The translations under genes and the position numbers were made by a program. From G963665085 sp963665085 (lineage in GTDB: Bacteria; Bacteroidota; Bacteroidia; Bacteroidales; JAAAOM01), in contig CAXXXS010000001.1 in assembly GCA_963665085.2 (NCBI GenBank), positions 4,154,001 through 4,218,000 of the forward strand: a stretch of DNA of 64,000 bases. Direction: 5' to 3'. Below, piece by piece: positions 25,465 to 35,514 of this stretch. The notes beneath the pieces are model-generated. The model did not search any database. It was not told where the DNA came from and saw only the letters and a list, made by a program, of their open reading frames with translations. How positions within the stretch are numbered: position 1 is the stretch's first letter; the number at the start of each line of letters is the position of its first letter.

Positions 25465-26430
25465 TTAAAAATTTTTTGACATAATACTCCATTCAGGAAA
25501 TAGGTTCTTTGCGTAATCTTCATCAAAAAACAAGGCTGATTTCCAGACTTTGTCTTTTAACTGCCAATCTAACCATGCTAGTTTTACAGTAGTAAAAGAG
25601 CCACCGGCAGGTTGTAGCGAAGTACCCTCGTGGCCTACCGCAGAATTACTGCAAAAAACTACAGGAACATGGTTGATTTCTTCAAAATCACTTTTTGCAT
25701 TTGGAAAAGCAACGTCGGTTTCATTACCAACAACATAAATGAGAGGAATATTCAGTTCTGGTAAGTCATTTTTCTGAAAAGTTGTTCCATTAGGACTTTC
25801 AGCCATATTTAATCCTGAACCATTGTTTAATATGCCACTGTTCTGCATTATTAACGTTTTTATTCTTGGATCATAGGAAATTGAAATAGCCTGTAGACCA
25901 CCACAAGAAGCACCTTCAGCAGCAACTTTTTCGAGATCTATTTTATTATAATATTCACTTTCCTGGTTTGAGTTTTCAATTGCTATTAAATCCAAAGCTT
26001 CGAGTAACTGGCGTGAGTGAGTAGGGGAAAAAGTTGAACTGTTTTCTTCGGCAGGTGGTCTGTTTCCACCGGGCGCCACTATATCTTCTAATTTGTCAGG
26101 AGGACTCATTTCTGAAAAAGGGCCAATTGCGATTACTATATAACCATGGGACGCTATGTTACTCAATCCTTTTTCTTCCATAAGCGGGGAGTTAAAACAT
26201 CCACCGTTGGCATGAAGAAGGATAGGGAGTTTACCTTTTTTGATAACAGCTTCTTCCAGATTTTCAGGTCTGTAGATTGTATAGCCAGGGAAATTTTCGT
26301 CATTCACAGCAATTGCTTTGTATTCGCCTAATCCACCATTTTCAACAATTTTTGAGTTGATAGTTTGACCATGTGATGTTATTGTGAAGGCCATTAAAAA
26401 AACAAACAACGTTATTTTTATTTTATCCAT
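25465..26430 (-). CDS. Secreted alpha/beta hydrolase, PAF-acetylhydrolase/cutinase-like
   Basis: The product has 321 residues with a signal peptide (cleavage near TSHGQ). The core contains GYTIYRPENL, LPILLHANGGCFNSP (oxyanion loop), the nucleophile elbow AAEGASCGGLQA (Ser ~175), an acid candidate in VVGNETDVAFPNA and the His in AVGHEGTS. The arrangement resembles dienelactone-hydrolase/PAF-AH and polyester-hydrolase-like enzymes. A Cys follows the nucleophile where Met or Gln is common. It lies 9 bp downstream of GH106 copy 2 and so is translationally linked to it, consistent with removing acyl groups from the same substrate. Specificity is not known. Confidence 0.82.
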   Translation of the reverse strand: MDKIKITLFVFLMAFTITSHGQTINSKIVENGGLGEYKAIAVNDENFPGYTIYRPENLEEAVIKKGKLPILLHANGGCFNSPLMEEKGLSNIASHGYIVIAIGPFSEMSPPDKLEDIVAPGGNRPPAEENSSTFSPTHSRQLLEALDLIAIENSNQESEYYNKIDLEKVAAEGASCGGLQAISISYDPRIKTLIMQNSGILNNGSGLNMAESPNGTTFQKNDLPELNIPLIYVVGNETDVAFPNAKSDFEEINHVPVVFCSNSAVGHEGTSLQPAGGSFTTVKLAWLDWQLKDKVWKSALFFDEDYAKNLFPEWSIMSKNF

Positions 26431-26439
26431 AATATTATT

Positions 26440-29400
26440 TTATTGATTTGAAATACTTAAAATCCTTACAGGTCCTAATAAGCCCGATTCTTTTAGTGGG
26501 GAACTCGCTTGATAAAATGGCATTGCTGTGTATGTGATTTTATTTTCAACATTGGGTTGGGCGTCACCAACAAGACGGTTTACCCATAAATTAGCAACCT
26601 GAATTTCTATTTTGTTTTCTCCGGGATTTAGTTTGTTTGTTAAATCAATTACAGATGGTTTTCTCCAAACAATTCCAACAGACTGATCATTGACAAATAT
26701 TTCTGCCATGCTTTTTACGTTTCCTAAATCAAGGATGATTTCAGAATTATCATTTAACCATTCTGGTGAAACATTAATTGTTTTTGTGTATGAACCCAAA
26801 CCAGAGAAGTATTTAATTGCTAAATCCTCACTTTCATTCCAGGGAGTTAATGTTTCAAAAACAGCTTGAACAGGAGCTCCCCTGTCTTCTTGGAAATTAA
26901 TTACCCATGGTCCTTCCATAGTTGTTAACACTTCTTCATGTTGCTTTGGTAATTTTACAGCGTTTTTCTCTGCATTATTTCTGAACACGATAAATAGCGC
27001 GTCTTTACCATTTAAGTGAACATTAACTTTTGTGTGGCCATTCTCAATTGAGTAGGATGTGTTTTCGATTTTACCTGTTTCCGGATGCCAGATTTCCGGT
27101 ACTTTTCCTGAAACCCGACAGGTAATTTCTATATCTTCAGCATTGTCACTCCTGTTATTTACCCAGTAGTAATCAATATCACCATATTTCCTATGGATAT
27201 AAAGTAATTCTGAATCCGGGGTTGATTTTTCATAGGAAAAATCTTTTTCAACACCCAATTCATTTAGTACTTCTCCTATAGTTTTTCCTGCATAAACAAA
27301 ACCATTTCCGATTTTATTGATACCATCTTTACCTGCCCAAAGTTCATTTGTAATGGCTGTAAATTCTTCTTCGTTATCACTTAAGCTAGGTGTCATAAGT
27401 GGTTTCTCTCCAACAACGACTGCTCCTCCATATACTAATTCTTTAATTTTTTTCAGAACAGGAAGTGTCATCCTTTCGCAACTTTTATCCAATGCTAAAA
27501 GTTTATACTGCATACCTGTAGGTGTAACTATTGAATTGTCTTTAACGGAAAGTGTATTAATCAGGGCATCTGCATTTGTAAAATCGTAGTCGTATCCTGC
27601 TGGAACAGGAGGTAATTCCATCATGTATTTTGCTGTGATGTTATCATCTTCTCCATAGAAATAGATTACATCTGCAATAAATTTACCCTGTTGCATCATA
27701 TAACAGCTCCTGGCTAAATAATCCATCCATGCACGGGATTGCTCAGCCCAGGTTTCATGCCGGGTGAACCATTGACCGTATGGGCCTAATCCTAATCCCG
27801 GAATTTTATCATCAACGGGTTGATGTACAGAGCAATGAATTACATATCGGTTTAATCCACAAGCGAGACCAACATCGGTTACTGTTTTTAAATAATCAGG
27901 AGAATATCCCCATGCATTGCTTACAGCAGTTAAAGATTCAGCTGCAACATATTTAGGGCCATATATATGAGATACAGACGCAGATTCTTTTATATCTACA
28001 ATATTAAAATTTGCTACATTTTCACCAAACATGGTAGGACTGGGAGTCCATAAGGCAGCCATTGGAACTGCTGCATTTTTTTTTATTTCCATACCATCAG
28101 CAACAAGGGCCCGGCCTGCTTCATGTGCCTCAGAATACCGTCCCATTCCTCGTCCTTCCAGAATTTCAGTAAGAATATCATAATGATTTTGGGCAATCAT
28201 TTCGGAAATTGTCCTGCGGAAATCCCATAAAAACTTATCACTGGCTTCAGCACTTTCAACAACATATCCGGAAAGAACAGGTAACCATTGTATTAAATCG
28301 TATCCACGTCTTTTTTTAAATTCAGATATCATATCATCAGTCCAGTTTTGACATCCTGCTTCCCAGCTATCTGTTATCATAAACTGAAGGCCTTTTTCAC
28401 CCATCAGCCCTTTTGTCGCATCAGCATATTGATTAAGGTAATTTGTAAAATAGCTGCGTACATGTTCTGCACTCATTTTGTCAACCTCAAGTCCGGTTGC
28501 TTCAGGAGATGCAGGGCCATTTTGACGTCCAATTAACGAGTAACCTAGCCGAATCACTTTCCAGTTTCCTTCAGGCGGAGTCCAGCTTAGTTTTCCATCA
28601 GAAGTCAGTTGTGATGTTAAATCAATAACATTACTTTTTTGAATGGCTTCTTTACTTGCAGGTGTTGGGGCTTTTTCTAAATTGGTAGCTGCAACAAAAC
28701 CTGCTTTTTCTTCAAAACGATTTACCATTGGTTCTGTGCATAAAACTAATTCAGCAATTTCTATTCCTGCATTATGGAATGATTCATTTGAATGGGATAT
28801 ACCAGGGATATTCGGGGGTAATATATTTTTAAATACAATTCTAAAATATTTGGCTGTCTGCTGTTCAAAAGCAATGGTCATTTGAGGGCTGCTACTGGCA
28901 AGAATGTCAGAAATTTTACGATAGTTTTTCCCGTCATCGCTTACTTCAATAAATTTGTTGCTCATACTTGGAGCTGTACCAGCTCCCGGACCAATATTAC
29001 CGCTAGCCCCACTGGCAACAATTGATAATGAATGGATAGTTACAGGTTCCTGAAATTCGAATTGTATCCATGCATCTTGTGTCCCTCTTTTTGTTGTGAG
29101 TAATTGTGTGTTTGTTAGATCTCCATCAATAAGTTTGTTTAGAACAAAATTTCCTCCACTTGAAGTTATTTTTGGTTGTAATTCATTAAGGGATAGTTGA
29201 GCGTCAGGGATTTTAAATGCAATTAGAGCAGCATCTTTATAAAATTCTGGGATAGTACTGCCTTGTTGTGAAACAAAATGTCTTGTGCTTTTTATATTTT
29301 GAAATGATCCTGTTGTTGTTGGAGGCTGTGGAATAACACCATTAAAAGGTTTTCCACCTTCAATTCTTACCTCACTCCATACGTATTTTTTCATGGCTTC

Positions 29401-29823
29401 TTCTGGTTTTACCCATGGTCCGCCACTTTCACTCCATCCGGGAGAACCAGCGATTCCCATCTCCAAGCCTAAAGAATCTGCCAGTTTAGTTGCAAAAAGA
29501 AACGCGTCTTTCCATTCAGGTGTCATATAAACAAGTCTATTGTCTACAATTTTGGGCGTTGTTAATCCCGCATCAAAATTCTGAAACCCTCCTATACCAA
29601 CGCGTTTCATCCACTCAAGATCTTTTTTAATACCATCTTTGGTAACGTTGCCATTCATCCAATGCCACCATACCCGTGGTTTTGCTTCATTGGGAGGATT
29701 TTGAAAACCAGCATAAAGTTGTTCTCCCGGGTTATTGTCTTGTTTACTGCATGAAACGAAGCCTAAAAGAAACAGGATTGTCAGCAAGCAGTATATTTTT
29801 GATTTAATCGTAGATAAGGTCAT
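26440..29823 (-). CDS. GH106-like alpha-L-rhamnosidase lipoprotein (copy 2)
   Basis: The product has 1127 residues and a lipobox ending at the Cys in GFVSCSKQ. The architecture parallels copy 1: RPRVWWHWMNGNVTKDGI, VGIGGFQNFDA, SPGWSESGGPWV, an F5/8-like insert (AWIQFEFQEPVTIHSL, KYFRIVFKNI), ITDSWEAG, YSEAHEAGR and a C-terminal jelly-roll-like domain (ILDLGNVKSMAEIFVNDQ). The two copies diverge most in the insert and in loops around residues 190-330, so they may recognise different linkages or acylation states. It is the first enzyme gene after SusCD, separated from SusD by 182 bp that contain a hairpin. Confidence 0.88.
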   Translation of the reverse strand: MTLSTIKSKIYCLLTILFLLGFVSCSKQDNNPGEQLYAGFQNPPNEAKPRVWWHWMNGNVTKDGIKKDLEWMKRVGIGGFQNFDAGLTTPKIVDNRLVYMTPEWKDAFLFATKLADSLGLEMGIAGSPGWSESGGPWVKPEEAMKKYVWSEVRIEGGKPFNGVIPQPPTTTGSFQNIKSTRHFVSQQGSTIPEFYKDAALIAFKIPDAQLSLNELQPKITSSGGNFVLNKLIDGDLTNTQLLTTKRGTQDAWIQFEFQEPVTIHSLSIVASGASGNIGPGAGTAPSMSNKFIEVSDDGKNYRKISDILASSSPQMTIAFEQQTAKYFRIVFKNILPPNIPGISHSNESFHNAGIEIAELVLCTEPMVNRFEEKAGFVAATNLEKAPTPASKEAIQKSNVIDLTSQLTSDGKLSWTPPEGNWKVIRLGYSLIGRQNGPASPEATGLEVDKMSAEHVRSYFTNYLNQYADATKGLMGEKGLQFMITDSWEAGCQNWTDDMISEFKKRRGYDLIQWLPVLSGYVVESAEASDKFLWDFRRTISEMIAQNHYDILTEILEGRGMGRYSEAHEAGRALVADGMEIKKNAAVPMAALWTPSPTMFGENVANFNIVDIKESASVSHIYGPKYVAAESLTAVSNAWGYSPDYLKTVTDVGLACGLNRYVIHCSVHQPVDDKIPGLGLGPYGQWFTRHETWAEQSRAWMDYLARSCYMMQQGKFIADVIYFYGEDDNITAKYMMELPPVPAGYDYDFTNADALINTLSVKDNSIVTPTGMQYKLLALDKSCERMTLPVLKKIKELVYGGAVVVGEKPLMTPSLSDNEEEFTAITNELWAGKDGINKIGNGFVYAGKTIGEVLNELGVEKDFSYEKSTPDSELLYIHRKYGDIDYYWVNNRSDNAEDIEITCRVSGKVPEIWHPETGKIENTSYSIENGHTKVNVHLNGKDALFIVFRNNAEKNAVKLPKQHEEVLTTMEGPWVINFQEDRGAPVQAVFETLTPWNESEDLAIKYFSGLGSYTKTINVSPEWLNDNSEIILDLGNVKSMAEIFVNDQSVGIVWRKPSVIDLTNKLNPGENKIEIQVANLWVNRLVGDAQPNVENKITYTAMPFYQASSPLKESGLLGPVRILSISNQ

Positions 29824-29916
29824 AATTTTTTATCTAAATAGCAGTGAAATTTGTATATAAAGTATTTGTAATCAGTTACTGATTCGCAGAATTATTAAGG
29901 TTTTATGTTTTTTTTG

Positions 29917-29948
29917 AACCACTGATTGTATTACTACAACCAGTGGTT
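29917..29948. repeat. Perfect 8-bp hairpin between SusD and the GH106 gene
   Basis: AACCACTG (29917-29924) pairs with CAGTGGTT (29941-29948). The T-run follows it on the plus strand, so it does not look like a terminator for the minus-strand operon. It may be an mRNA-stability hairpin separating the highly expressed susCD part from downstream genes. Confidence 0.55.
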
Positions 29949-30005
29949 TTTTGCAAAAAATATCAAGATGAAATTCTAAATAACTGTAAAGAGCATTTTA
30001 ATATT

Positions 30006-31796
30006 TTAGTCCCATCCTTCATTTTGGGTCAATTCAGCACCTGTATTAAGGTCTATATATGACTGAGGAATTGGAAATAAATTCCATGGAATTTCTCTTG
30101 TGTAGATAGGATATTGTTCGATGTACATAGCATGATCATAAAGTCTTTGTTTCCATACTTCTGGTTCCATGCGTAAAAGAGTAAACCATCTGCCTTCTTC
30201 ACCCATTAATTCCCTGATACGTTCATCCAGAATACTATTAATATCAATATCTGAAGCAGTATAGAAAGTTTCGCATTTAGCACGGTTACGGATAACATTT
30301 ACAGCATCAGCAGCAAGTCCTGCCTGACCATCTCTTAGGTAAGCTTCTGCCAGTAAAAGGTAAGATTCAGAAGAACGGATGCCATATGCATCTACTAATG
30401 ATCTTAAGTGAAAATTATCCGTTGATTCATAGGGCCATTCATCAAAAGGAACAAGTTTTGAGAATAGAGGAGCATATTTTGTAAATTGACTGGGATCTGG
30501 ATTAATCATTTCCAATGGAACCTTTTTGCCAAACATGCTGTGGTTAGCATCAGTACATTCAAATAAAGTACGTACTGTTACATCCTCTTCATACCTGATA
30601 TCACTTGTATCAGTCCATACAGTATATGCTGCATATTCAGTCTGAGTTGTTGCGCCTAATCCAAAACCTCCTAAATACGCAGGAAACATAGCTGTAGCAT
30701 AAGGGGCACTGATATTTTTCCATGGCCCTGCGGCAGAACCTTCTTCTGAATAACCATCAGCCCAGTTTATATCCCTTGGTACCGGAGCATAACCAGCTTG
30801 TTCTGTGTATTGGGGCGAATCATAACCAAACATATCGTTTGCAACACCATAAGTGTTTAATTCTTCATATGTTGGTGTTTTTAAAGTCCAAACAGCTTCA
30901 GTATTACCAGCACTGTAGTCGTAGTTCGTCATGTAAAACAAATCGCCAAAAACATTTCCTTCAGGTAAATATGTTGCTACACCCCTGTTTGAAGATAAAT
31001 CTGATGATATTGAACGTATTCCAAATCGTTCAGTCATTAAAGGATGTAAAGCAATTGTTTCCTGAGCATACTGAATAGCACTTGAATAATTACTATCATC
31101 ATTAGTTTCAACACCAATTGCCAGGTATGCCTCGGCTAAATAATTTGCAGCTGCACCTCTGGCAACACGCCCATTTTCTTCCGGGTAATCTGGTAACCCC
31201 TGGTATGCAACCAATAAATCTTCAATAGCCTGTTGATATGTTTCTTCCCGGCTTGAACGGGTATAATCAAATCGTAACTCCTGGGTAAATTCAAGAACAA
31301 TTGGAACGCCGCCAAAAGCTTCTGCCAAACGTAAGTAAGCCAGGCCTCTAAAGAATTTAGCTTCTGCAATAATTTTGTTTTTATAATCCTCATCAGACCA
31401 GGTAATTGTTTCTACTTCTGTGCCATAAAGAGTAAGGTTGGCATAACTAATTAACTGGTAATAAAAATTCCATAGGGTTTCAATTTCAGTTGATGTAGTA
31501 AGCCAGGTATTAAAGTTTGAAAAACCACCGGCACCACTATTACGCCAATAAGGCTCATCAAGAACATCGGAACCAATAGTTTTTGTCCTATATACATCAT
31601 TGCCAATGGCATATTCGCCATAAGCACCATAATAACACATTGTTAATTGGGCTTCTACCTGGCTGCTTTTTTCAAAAGCATTATCAAGAACAAATAAATC
31701 TTTTGGTTCTTCTTGTAAAAAATCTTCATCATTACAACCAGAGAAGAGCAGCAGGATCAATATGTTAAGTAATAATATTTTATTTACAAATTTCAT
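30006..31796 (-). CDS. SusD/RagB-family outer-membrane glycan-binding lipoprotein
   Basis: The product has 596 residues. The lipobox ends in LLFSGCNDED; the acidic residues after the Cys fit surface export. SusD features include FLQEEPKDLFV at the N-terminus, TPR-like helices (AEAKFFRGLAYLRLAEAFGGVPIV, AANYLAEAYLAIG, SESYLLLAEAYLRDG) and the C-terminal ELMGEEGRWFTLLR and YIDLNTG. It should sit as a lid on the SusC channel and bind the imported glycan or glycoside. It is 12 bp downstream of SusC, the standard arrangement. The ligand cannot be predicted from the sequence. Confidence 0.95.
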   Translation of the reverse strand: MKFVNKILLLNILILLLFSGCNDEDFLQEEPKDLFVLDNAFEKSSQVEAQLTMCYYGAYGEYAIGNDVYRTKTIGSDVLDEPYWRNSGAGGFSNFNTWLTTSTEIETLWNFYYQLISYANLTLYGTEVETITWSDEDYKNKIIAEAKFFRGLAYLRLAEAFGGVPIVLEFTQELRFDYTRSSREETYQQAIEDLLVAYQGLPDYPEENGRVARGAAANYLAEAYLAIGVETNDDSNYSSAIQYAQETIALHPLMTERFGIRSISSDLSSNRGVATYLPEGNVFGDLFYMTNYDYSAGNTEAVWTLKTPTYEELNTYGVANDMFGYDSPQYTEQAGYAPVPRDINWADGYSEEGSAAGPWKNISAPYATAMFPAYLGGFGLGATTQTEYAAYTVWTDTSDIRYEEDVTVRTLFECTDANHSMFGKKVPLEMINPDPSQFTKYAPLFSKLVPFDEWPYESTDNFHLRSLVDAYGIRSSESYLLLAEAYLRDGQAGLAADAVNVIRNRAKCETFYTASDIDINSILDERIRELMGEEGRWFTLLRMEPEVWKQRLYDHAMYIEQYPIYTREIPWNLFPIPQSYIDLNTGAELTQNEGWD

Positions 31797-31808
31797 AGTT
31801 TTAAGCTT

Positions 31809-34800
31809 TTATAATTTTAAGTTTACACCAAATGTTATCATTCTGGAAAGTTGGGTAATCGGAGTAGAAGAGAGTCCTTCAACAGTACTTCTGGCTTCCG
31901 GATCGCTGCCTTTCCAGTCTGGGGCAAAAAAGAACAGGTTACTTGCTGATACATATACTTTTAACCCATTAATTTTTGCTTTGTCTAATAATGTTTGTTT
32001 AAAAGTGTATGATAAGCTTACATCCTGTAACCTTATAAATCCATATGAGTGAATTGGCTGGTATCTCGAATCAGAATAACTAAAAATAGGATATTCGTTA
32101 CTTTTGTTTTCAGCAGTCCACCACTCATGATCAGGGCCATTTCTATAGAACATACTTGCTCCTGTAAGATAATATGAAACATTGTTGGCCATGCCATAGT
32201 CATTACCGCTAAAAACACCATTTAATAAGAAATAAAGCTCAATTTGTTTGTATTTAAGAGTATTTGCTAAACTCATACGGAAATTTTCTTTATTATACCC
32301 TAATATAGTCCTGTCGTCTGCTGTTAGGGCACCATCTCCATTTGTGTCAACATATTTTGCATCTCCTGCTATTGCTGTTAAATTTGAAAAATAATCTTCT
32401 TCACCTTCCTGAACAATACCTTCTGTTTTGTAACCATAAATGGCACCTAAAGACTTACCTATAAATAATAAGTTTGTTATATCGTCTTGTCCATCACCAT
32501 AAAGATCAACTAATTCATTGCGGTTTAGAGAGAATGTTAGTCGACTGTTCCAGCTAAAATTACTGGTGGAAACATTTAAACTGGTAGCTTCAATTTCAAT
32601 ACCCCAGTTATCAACCTGCCCCATTGTTGCTTTTTGCGTAGTTAAGCCAGCACCCATTACCGGGATAGTCCTATCAAAAATCTGATCTGTTGTTTGCGAT
32701 TTGTATCCATTAAAATCCAGGTTTAAGCGACCTTTAAACATTTCTGCCTCAAAACCAAAGTTGACAGCTGTAGTTGTTTCCCATGCAAGCCCCGGGTTAC
32801 CTAATGTTTCTACTGTTTGGGCATAGGCAACATCATTGAAAAAATAAACTTTCTCGCCACCTTGTCCCATGGCAACAGTTGATAATGTCCCATAAGGATC
32901 CAATGATTGGTTTCCGTTTTTACCCCAGGATACTTTTAGTTTTAAATCGTCTATAAAAGAGAGGTTTTGCATGAAACTCTCTTCTGAAATTGACCAGGCA
33001 CCACCAATAGCAGGGAAATTACCCCATTTTTTGTCTGCCCCAAAAACAGAAGAACCATCACGACGAAGAGATGCGTTTATGTGGTACTTGTTTTTTAATG
33101 AATAGCTAACCCGACCAAGATATCCAATATCATTGTGCAATGTATAGCTTATGTTATTTACTTTTTGATTCTCGGCATTACCTAATCCATAATAACCAAG
33201 TGTTGTATTACCAATCCCGCTAAAATTTGTTCCAGCAAAATATGATCCTTCAACCAACGTAGAATTTCTTGTGTAAACTAATGAAGCATTAAAGAAGTGG
33301 TCGTTAATTTGTTTTGTATAACTAAGAATATTATCGATTACCCATGAAGAACTTTTGTAAGCAGTTACTGAACCTGTTGCCAGGGCAAGGGATTGATCAA
33401 ATATTTCGGTAGTGTAACCATCATCACTCAGGTTAATATCAGGGTATGAAGTCTCATGTTCAAAACTTCTGGCTTCATCAGAGTTTTTTGTGTATGAACC
33501 TGTTATTTTATAACTTAATCCTTCTAAAAAAGGGGCTTTTAGTTCAAGATATCCACCCAATACACTTGTTTGACTTCGATTGTAGTCGTCCATATTTTCA
33601 GTGTTCCAAAGTGGATTTTCAGTAGTTGCTTCCCGTCCATCAATATATTTTCTTAAATTACCATTAAGAAGGTAAGGTTCTGCCCAAGGAGAGAAATTTA
33701 CTTGTTGACTTGCTATAACACCATCAAAATTATTATAGGCCAGGTTTGAATTGGCACCAATTTTAATATAATCATTAATGGTTGAATTAATATTAGCTGA
33801 GAAAGTAGTCCTTTTATATTCGTCACCGTAATAATTACCTTTTTGATTTATATTCCCGGCAGACAAGAAATAGCTTGAACTTTCTGATGCACCTGAAAAA
33901 CTGAGTGCATGATTTTGCATCATACCGGTACGTGTAACATAATCAAACCAATCAGTTTCTTCTCCTGCTGCGTAATTTGTTTGTTCTAACGCTCCCATCC
34001 AGGAACTGGGATCTGAATCGCTATCATAACCACTGCGGGCATTCATTAATCTGATATATCCATCTCCATCCAGGTATTGAGGCTTAAATGTTGGTGAAGA
34101 CATAGAATAAGAACCATTGTATGTGATTATTGGTTTTCCTTTTTGACCTTCTTTTAATTCAATCATAATTACTCCATTAGCAGCTTTTGAACCATACGCA
34201 GCTAACGTAGTAGCATCTTTTAATACACTTATCGATTCGATGATAGATGGATCAATATCGTTTAGTGTACCACTAAATATAACACCATCTACTACATAAA
34301 GTGGTTCTGAACCACCATTTACAGATTTTTGTCCGCGGACCATAATGTCGGGTGTAGCTCCTACTTCACCGGATTGCGAAAAGTTTACCCCAGTGGTTAT
34401 ACCACGAAGCAAATCCATCGCATTGGTAGCAGAATTTAATGAAAGGGGAGAGTCCTCAAAGTCAACTTTTGAGACTGAACCTGTAAAATTTTTACGTGTT
34501 GTTGTACCATATCCAATTACTACAACTTCATCAAGGGCTTGTATATCCTCAATAAGAACAACATCAATTTTACTTTGATCCCCGACTAATACCTCCTCAG
34601 ACAACATTCCTATAAATGAGAAAACAAGAACATCATCTTGAGATACATTGGTAAGTTCATAAATTCCATCGATATCTGTAATTGTTCCTTTTGTTGTTCC
34701 TTTCACAACAACATTAGCACCGGGGATTGGATTCCCGTCTGAATCTGCAACAACCCCTGTGATTGTGTTTTGTTGTTGATATTCTGAATTAGAAGGTAAC

Positions 34801-34925
34801 TCTGTGTTTTTGGAATTGGGATTAGAAGCAAAGCTTAAGCTACTAATAAAGGATATTAAAAAAAGTAGTGCTGTAAGCTTAAGCTTCAATAGGGATAAAC
34901 AATATTGAAAACTTTTCTTTTTCAT
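31809..34925 (-). CDS. SusC/RagA-family TonB-linked outer-membrane transporter
   Basis: The product has 1038 residues with a signal peptide. An N-terminal carboxypeptidase-regulatory-like domain (~50-130) contains TGVVADSDGNPIPGANV and GTITDIDGIYEL. The TonB box region is EVVVIGYGTTTRKNFTGSV and the plug has MVRGQKSVNGGSEPLYVVDGV and LKDATTLAAYGSKAANGVI. The rest is a 22-strand-type barrel ending in ITFGVNLKL with a terminal hydrophobic strand. No STN or anti-sigma interaction domain is seen, which agrees with regulation by the adjacent hybrid two-component protein. It is the first gene of the eleven-gene minus-strand locus. It imports the ligand bound by SusD, powered by TonB. Confidence 0.96.
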   Translation of the reverse strand: MKKKSFQYCLSLLKLKLTALLFLISFISSLSFASNPNSKNTELPSNSEYQQQNTITGVVADSDGNPIPGANVVVKGTTKGTITDIDGIYELTNVSQDDVLVFSFIGMLSEEVLVGDQSKIDVVLIEDIQALDEVVVIGYGTTTRKNFTGSVSKVDFEDSPLSLNSATNAMDLLRGITTGVNFSQSGEVGATPDIMVRGQKSVNGGSEPLYVVDGVIFSGTLNDIDPSIIESISVLKDATTLAAYGSKAANGVIMIELKEGQKGKPIITYNGSYSMSSPTFKPQYLDGDGYIRLMNARSGYDSDSDPSSWMGALEQTNYAAGEETDWFDYVTRTGMMQNHALSFSGASESSSYFLSAGNINQKGNYYGDEYKRTTFSANINSTINDYIKIGANSNLAYNNFDGVIASQQVNFSPWAEPYLLNGNLRKYIDGREATTENPLWNTENMDDYNRSQTSVLGGYLELKAPFLEGLSYKITGSYTKNSDEARSFEHETSYPDINLSDDGYTTEIFDQSLALATGSVTAYKSSSWVIDNILSYTKQINDHFFNASLVYTRNSTLVEGSYFAGTNFSGIGNTTLGYYGLGNAENQKVNNISYTLHNDIGYLGRVSYSLKNKYHINASLRRDGSSVFGADKKWGNFPAIGGAWSISEESFMQNLSFIDDLKLKVSWGKNGNQSLDPYGTLSTVAMGQGGEKVYFFNDVAYAQTVETLGNPGLAWETTTAVNFGFEAEMFKGRLNLDFNGYKSQTTDQIFDRTIPVMGAGLTTQKATMGQVDNWGIEIEATSLNVSTSNFSWNSRLTFSLNRNELVDLYGDGQDDITNLLFIGKSLGAIYGYKTEGIVQEGEEDYFSNLTAIAGDAKYVDTNGDGALTADDRTILGYNKENFRMSLANTLKYKQIELYFLLNGVFSGNDYGMANNVSYYLTGASMFYRNGPDHEWWTAENKSNEYPIFSYSDSRYQPIHSYGFIRLQDVSLSYTFKQTLLDKAKINGLKVYVSASNLFFFAPDWKGSDPEARSTVEGLSSTPITQLSRMITFGVNLKL

Positions 34926-35514
34926 AATTTTAATTAGTTTTAAATAGATTAAAAATTTTATCTCATAGAGAGATAAGTAGTTTTTATAATTATTAGTGAG
35001 ATGAAATTAATTTGTTCGCTATTTCTAGCTCGAATCAAATAATGCCTTTTTAAATTCCATAAAATCTTTTTTAATTTATGTTTTAATTATTCCTTTTGGT
35101 TGTTGTAACTGACAGGTTTTTATTATTATAATCCTCCAATACTTATTGTAATTTTGAGACTCTGTTTATCATAACCCACATAATTGATGAGCAGGTTATG
35201 ATTGAGAGCCTATCAAAAACAAAAAATCGAGAGGGTATGAATTACATTTTTTAGTTTAATAGTTTTAGAATTATTTGACTTGATAAAAATGATGGTTAAT
35301 TTTCAAAAACTCTTTTCTGGTAATACGGTTAATTGATTAAGAGTCCATAATTTAATTTGGTTTAAACATGTTTTGTGCAGGAGTACAAATAATCTTCTTC
35401 TGAGTACATTTTAAGTGAAAATGAGTTTAATTTTTATGTTGGATAAGAAATTATTTGCATATTGAAATTTGTGAAAACAGCAGGGGATTTGTGTATGAGA
35501 GAAAAATATTTTCA
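34926..35514. promoter_or_regulatory. Divergent regulatory region between SusC and the hybrid regulator
   Basis: 589 bp separate the two divergent genes and must hold both promoters. A short hairpin, TTATCTC/GAGATAA (34958-34976), lies in the presumed SusC leader. TAATTTTG at 35149-35156 matches the -7 element on the plus strand, but is far (358 bp) from the regulator ATG. No exact -7 match was seen for SusC. The HTCS binding site is expected here. Confidence 0.5.

Noticed and set aside
29917..29948. Terminator between SusD and the GH106 gene
   Set aside because: The T tract lies on the wrong side for the minus-strand operon, so it is listed only as a hairpin.
35455..35514. Extended N-terminus (TTG at 35455) of the HTCS
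   Set aside because: The ATG at 35515 gives a proper signal/anchor sequence; the extension buries it.
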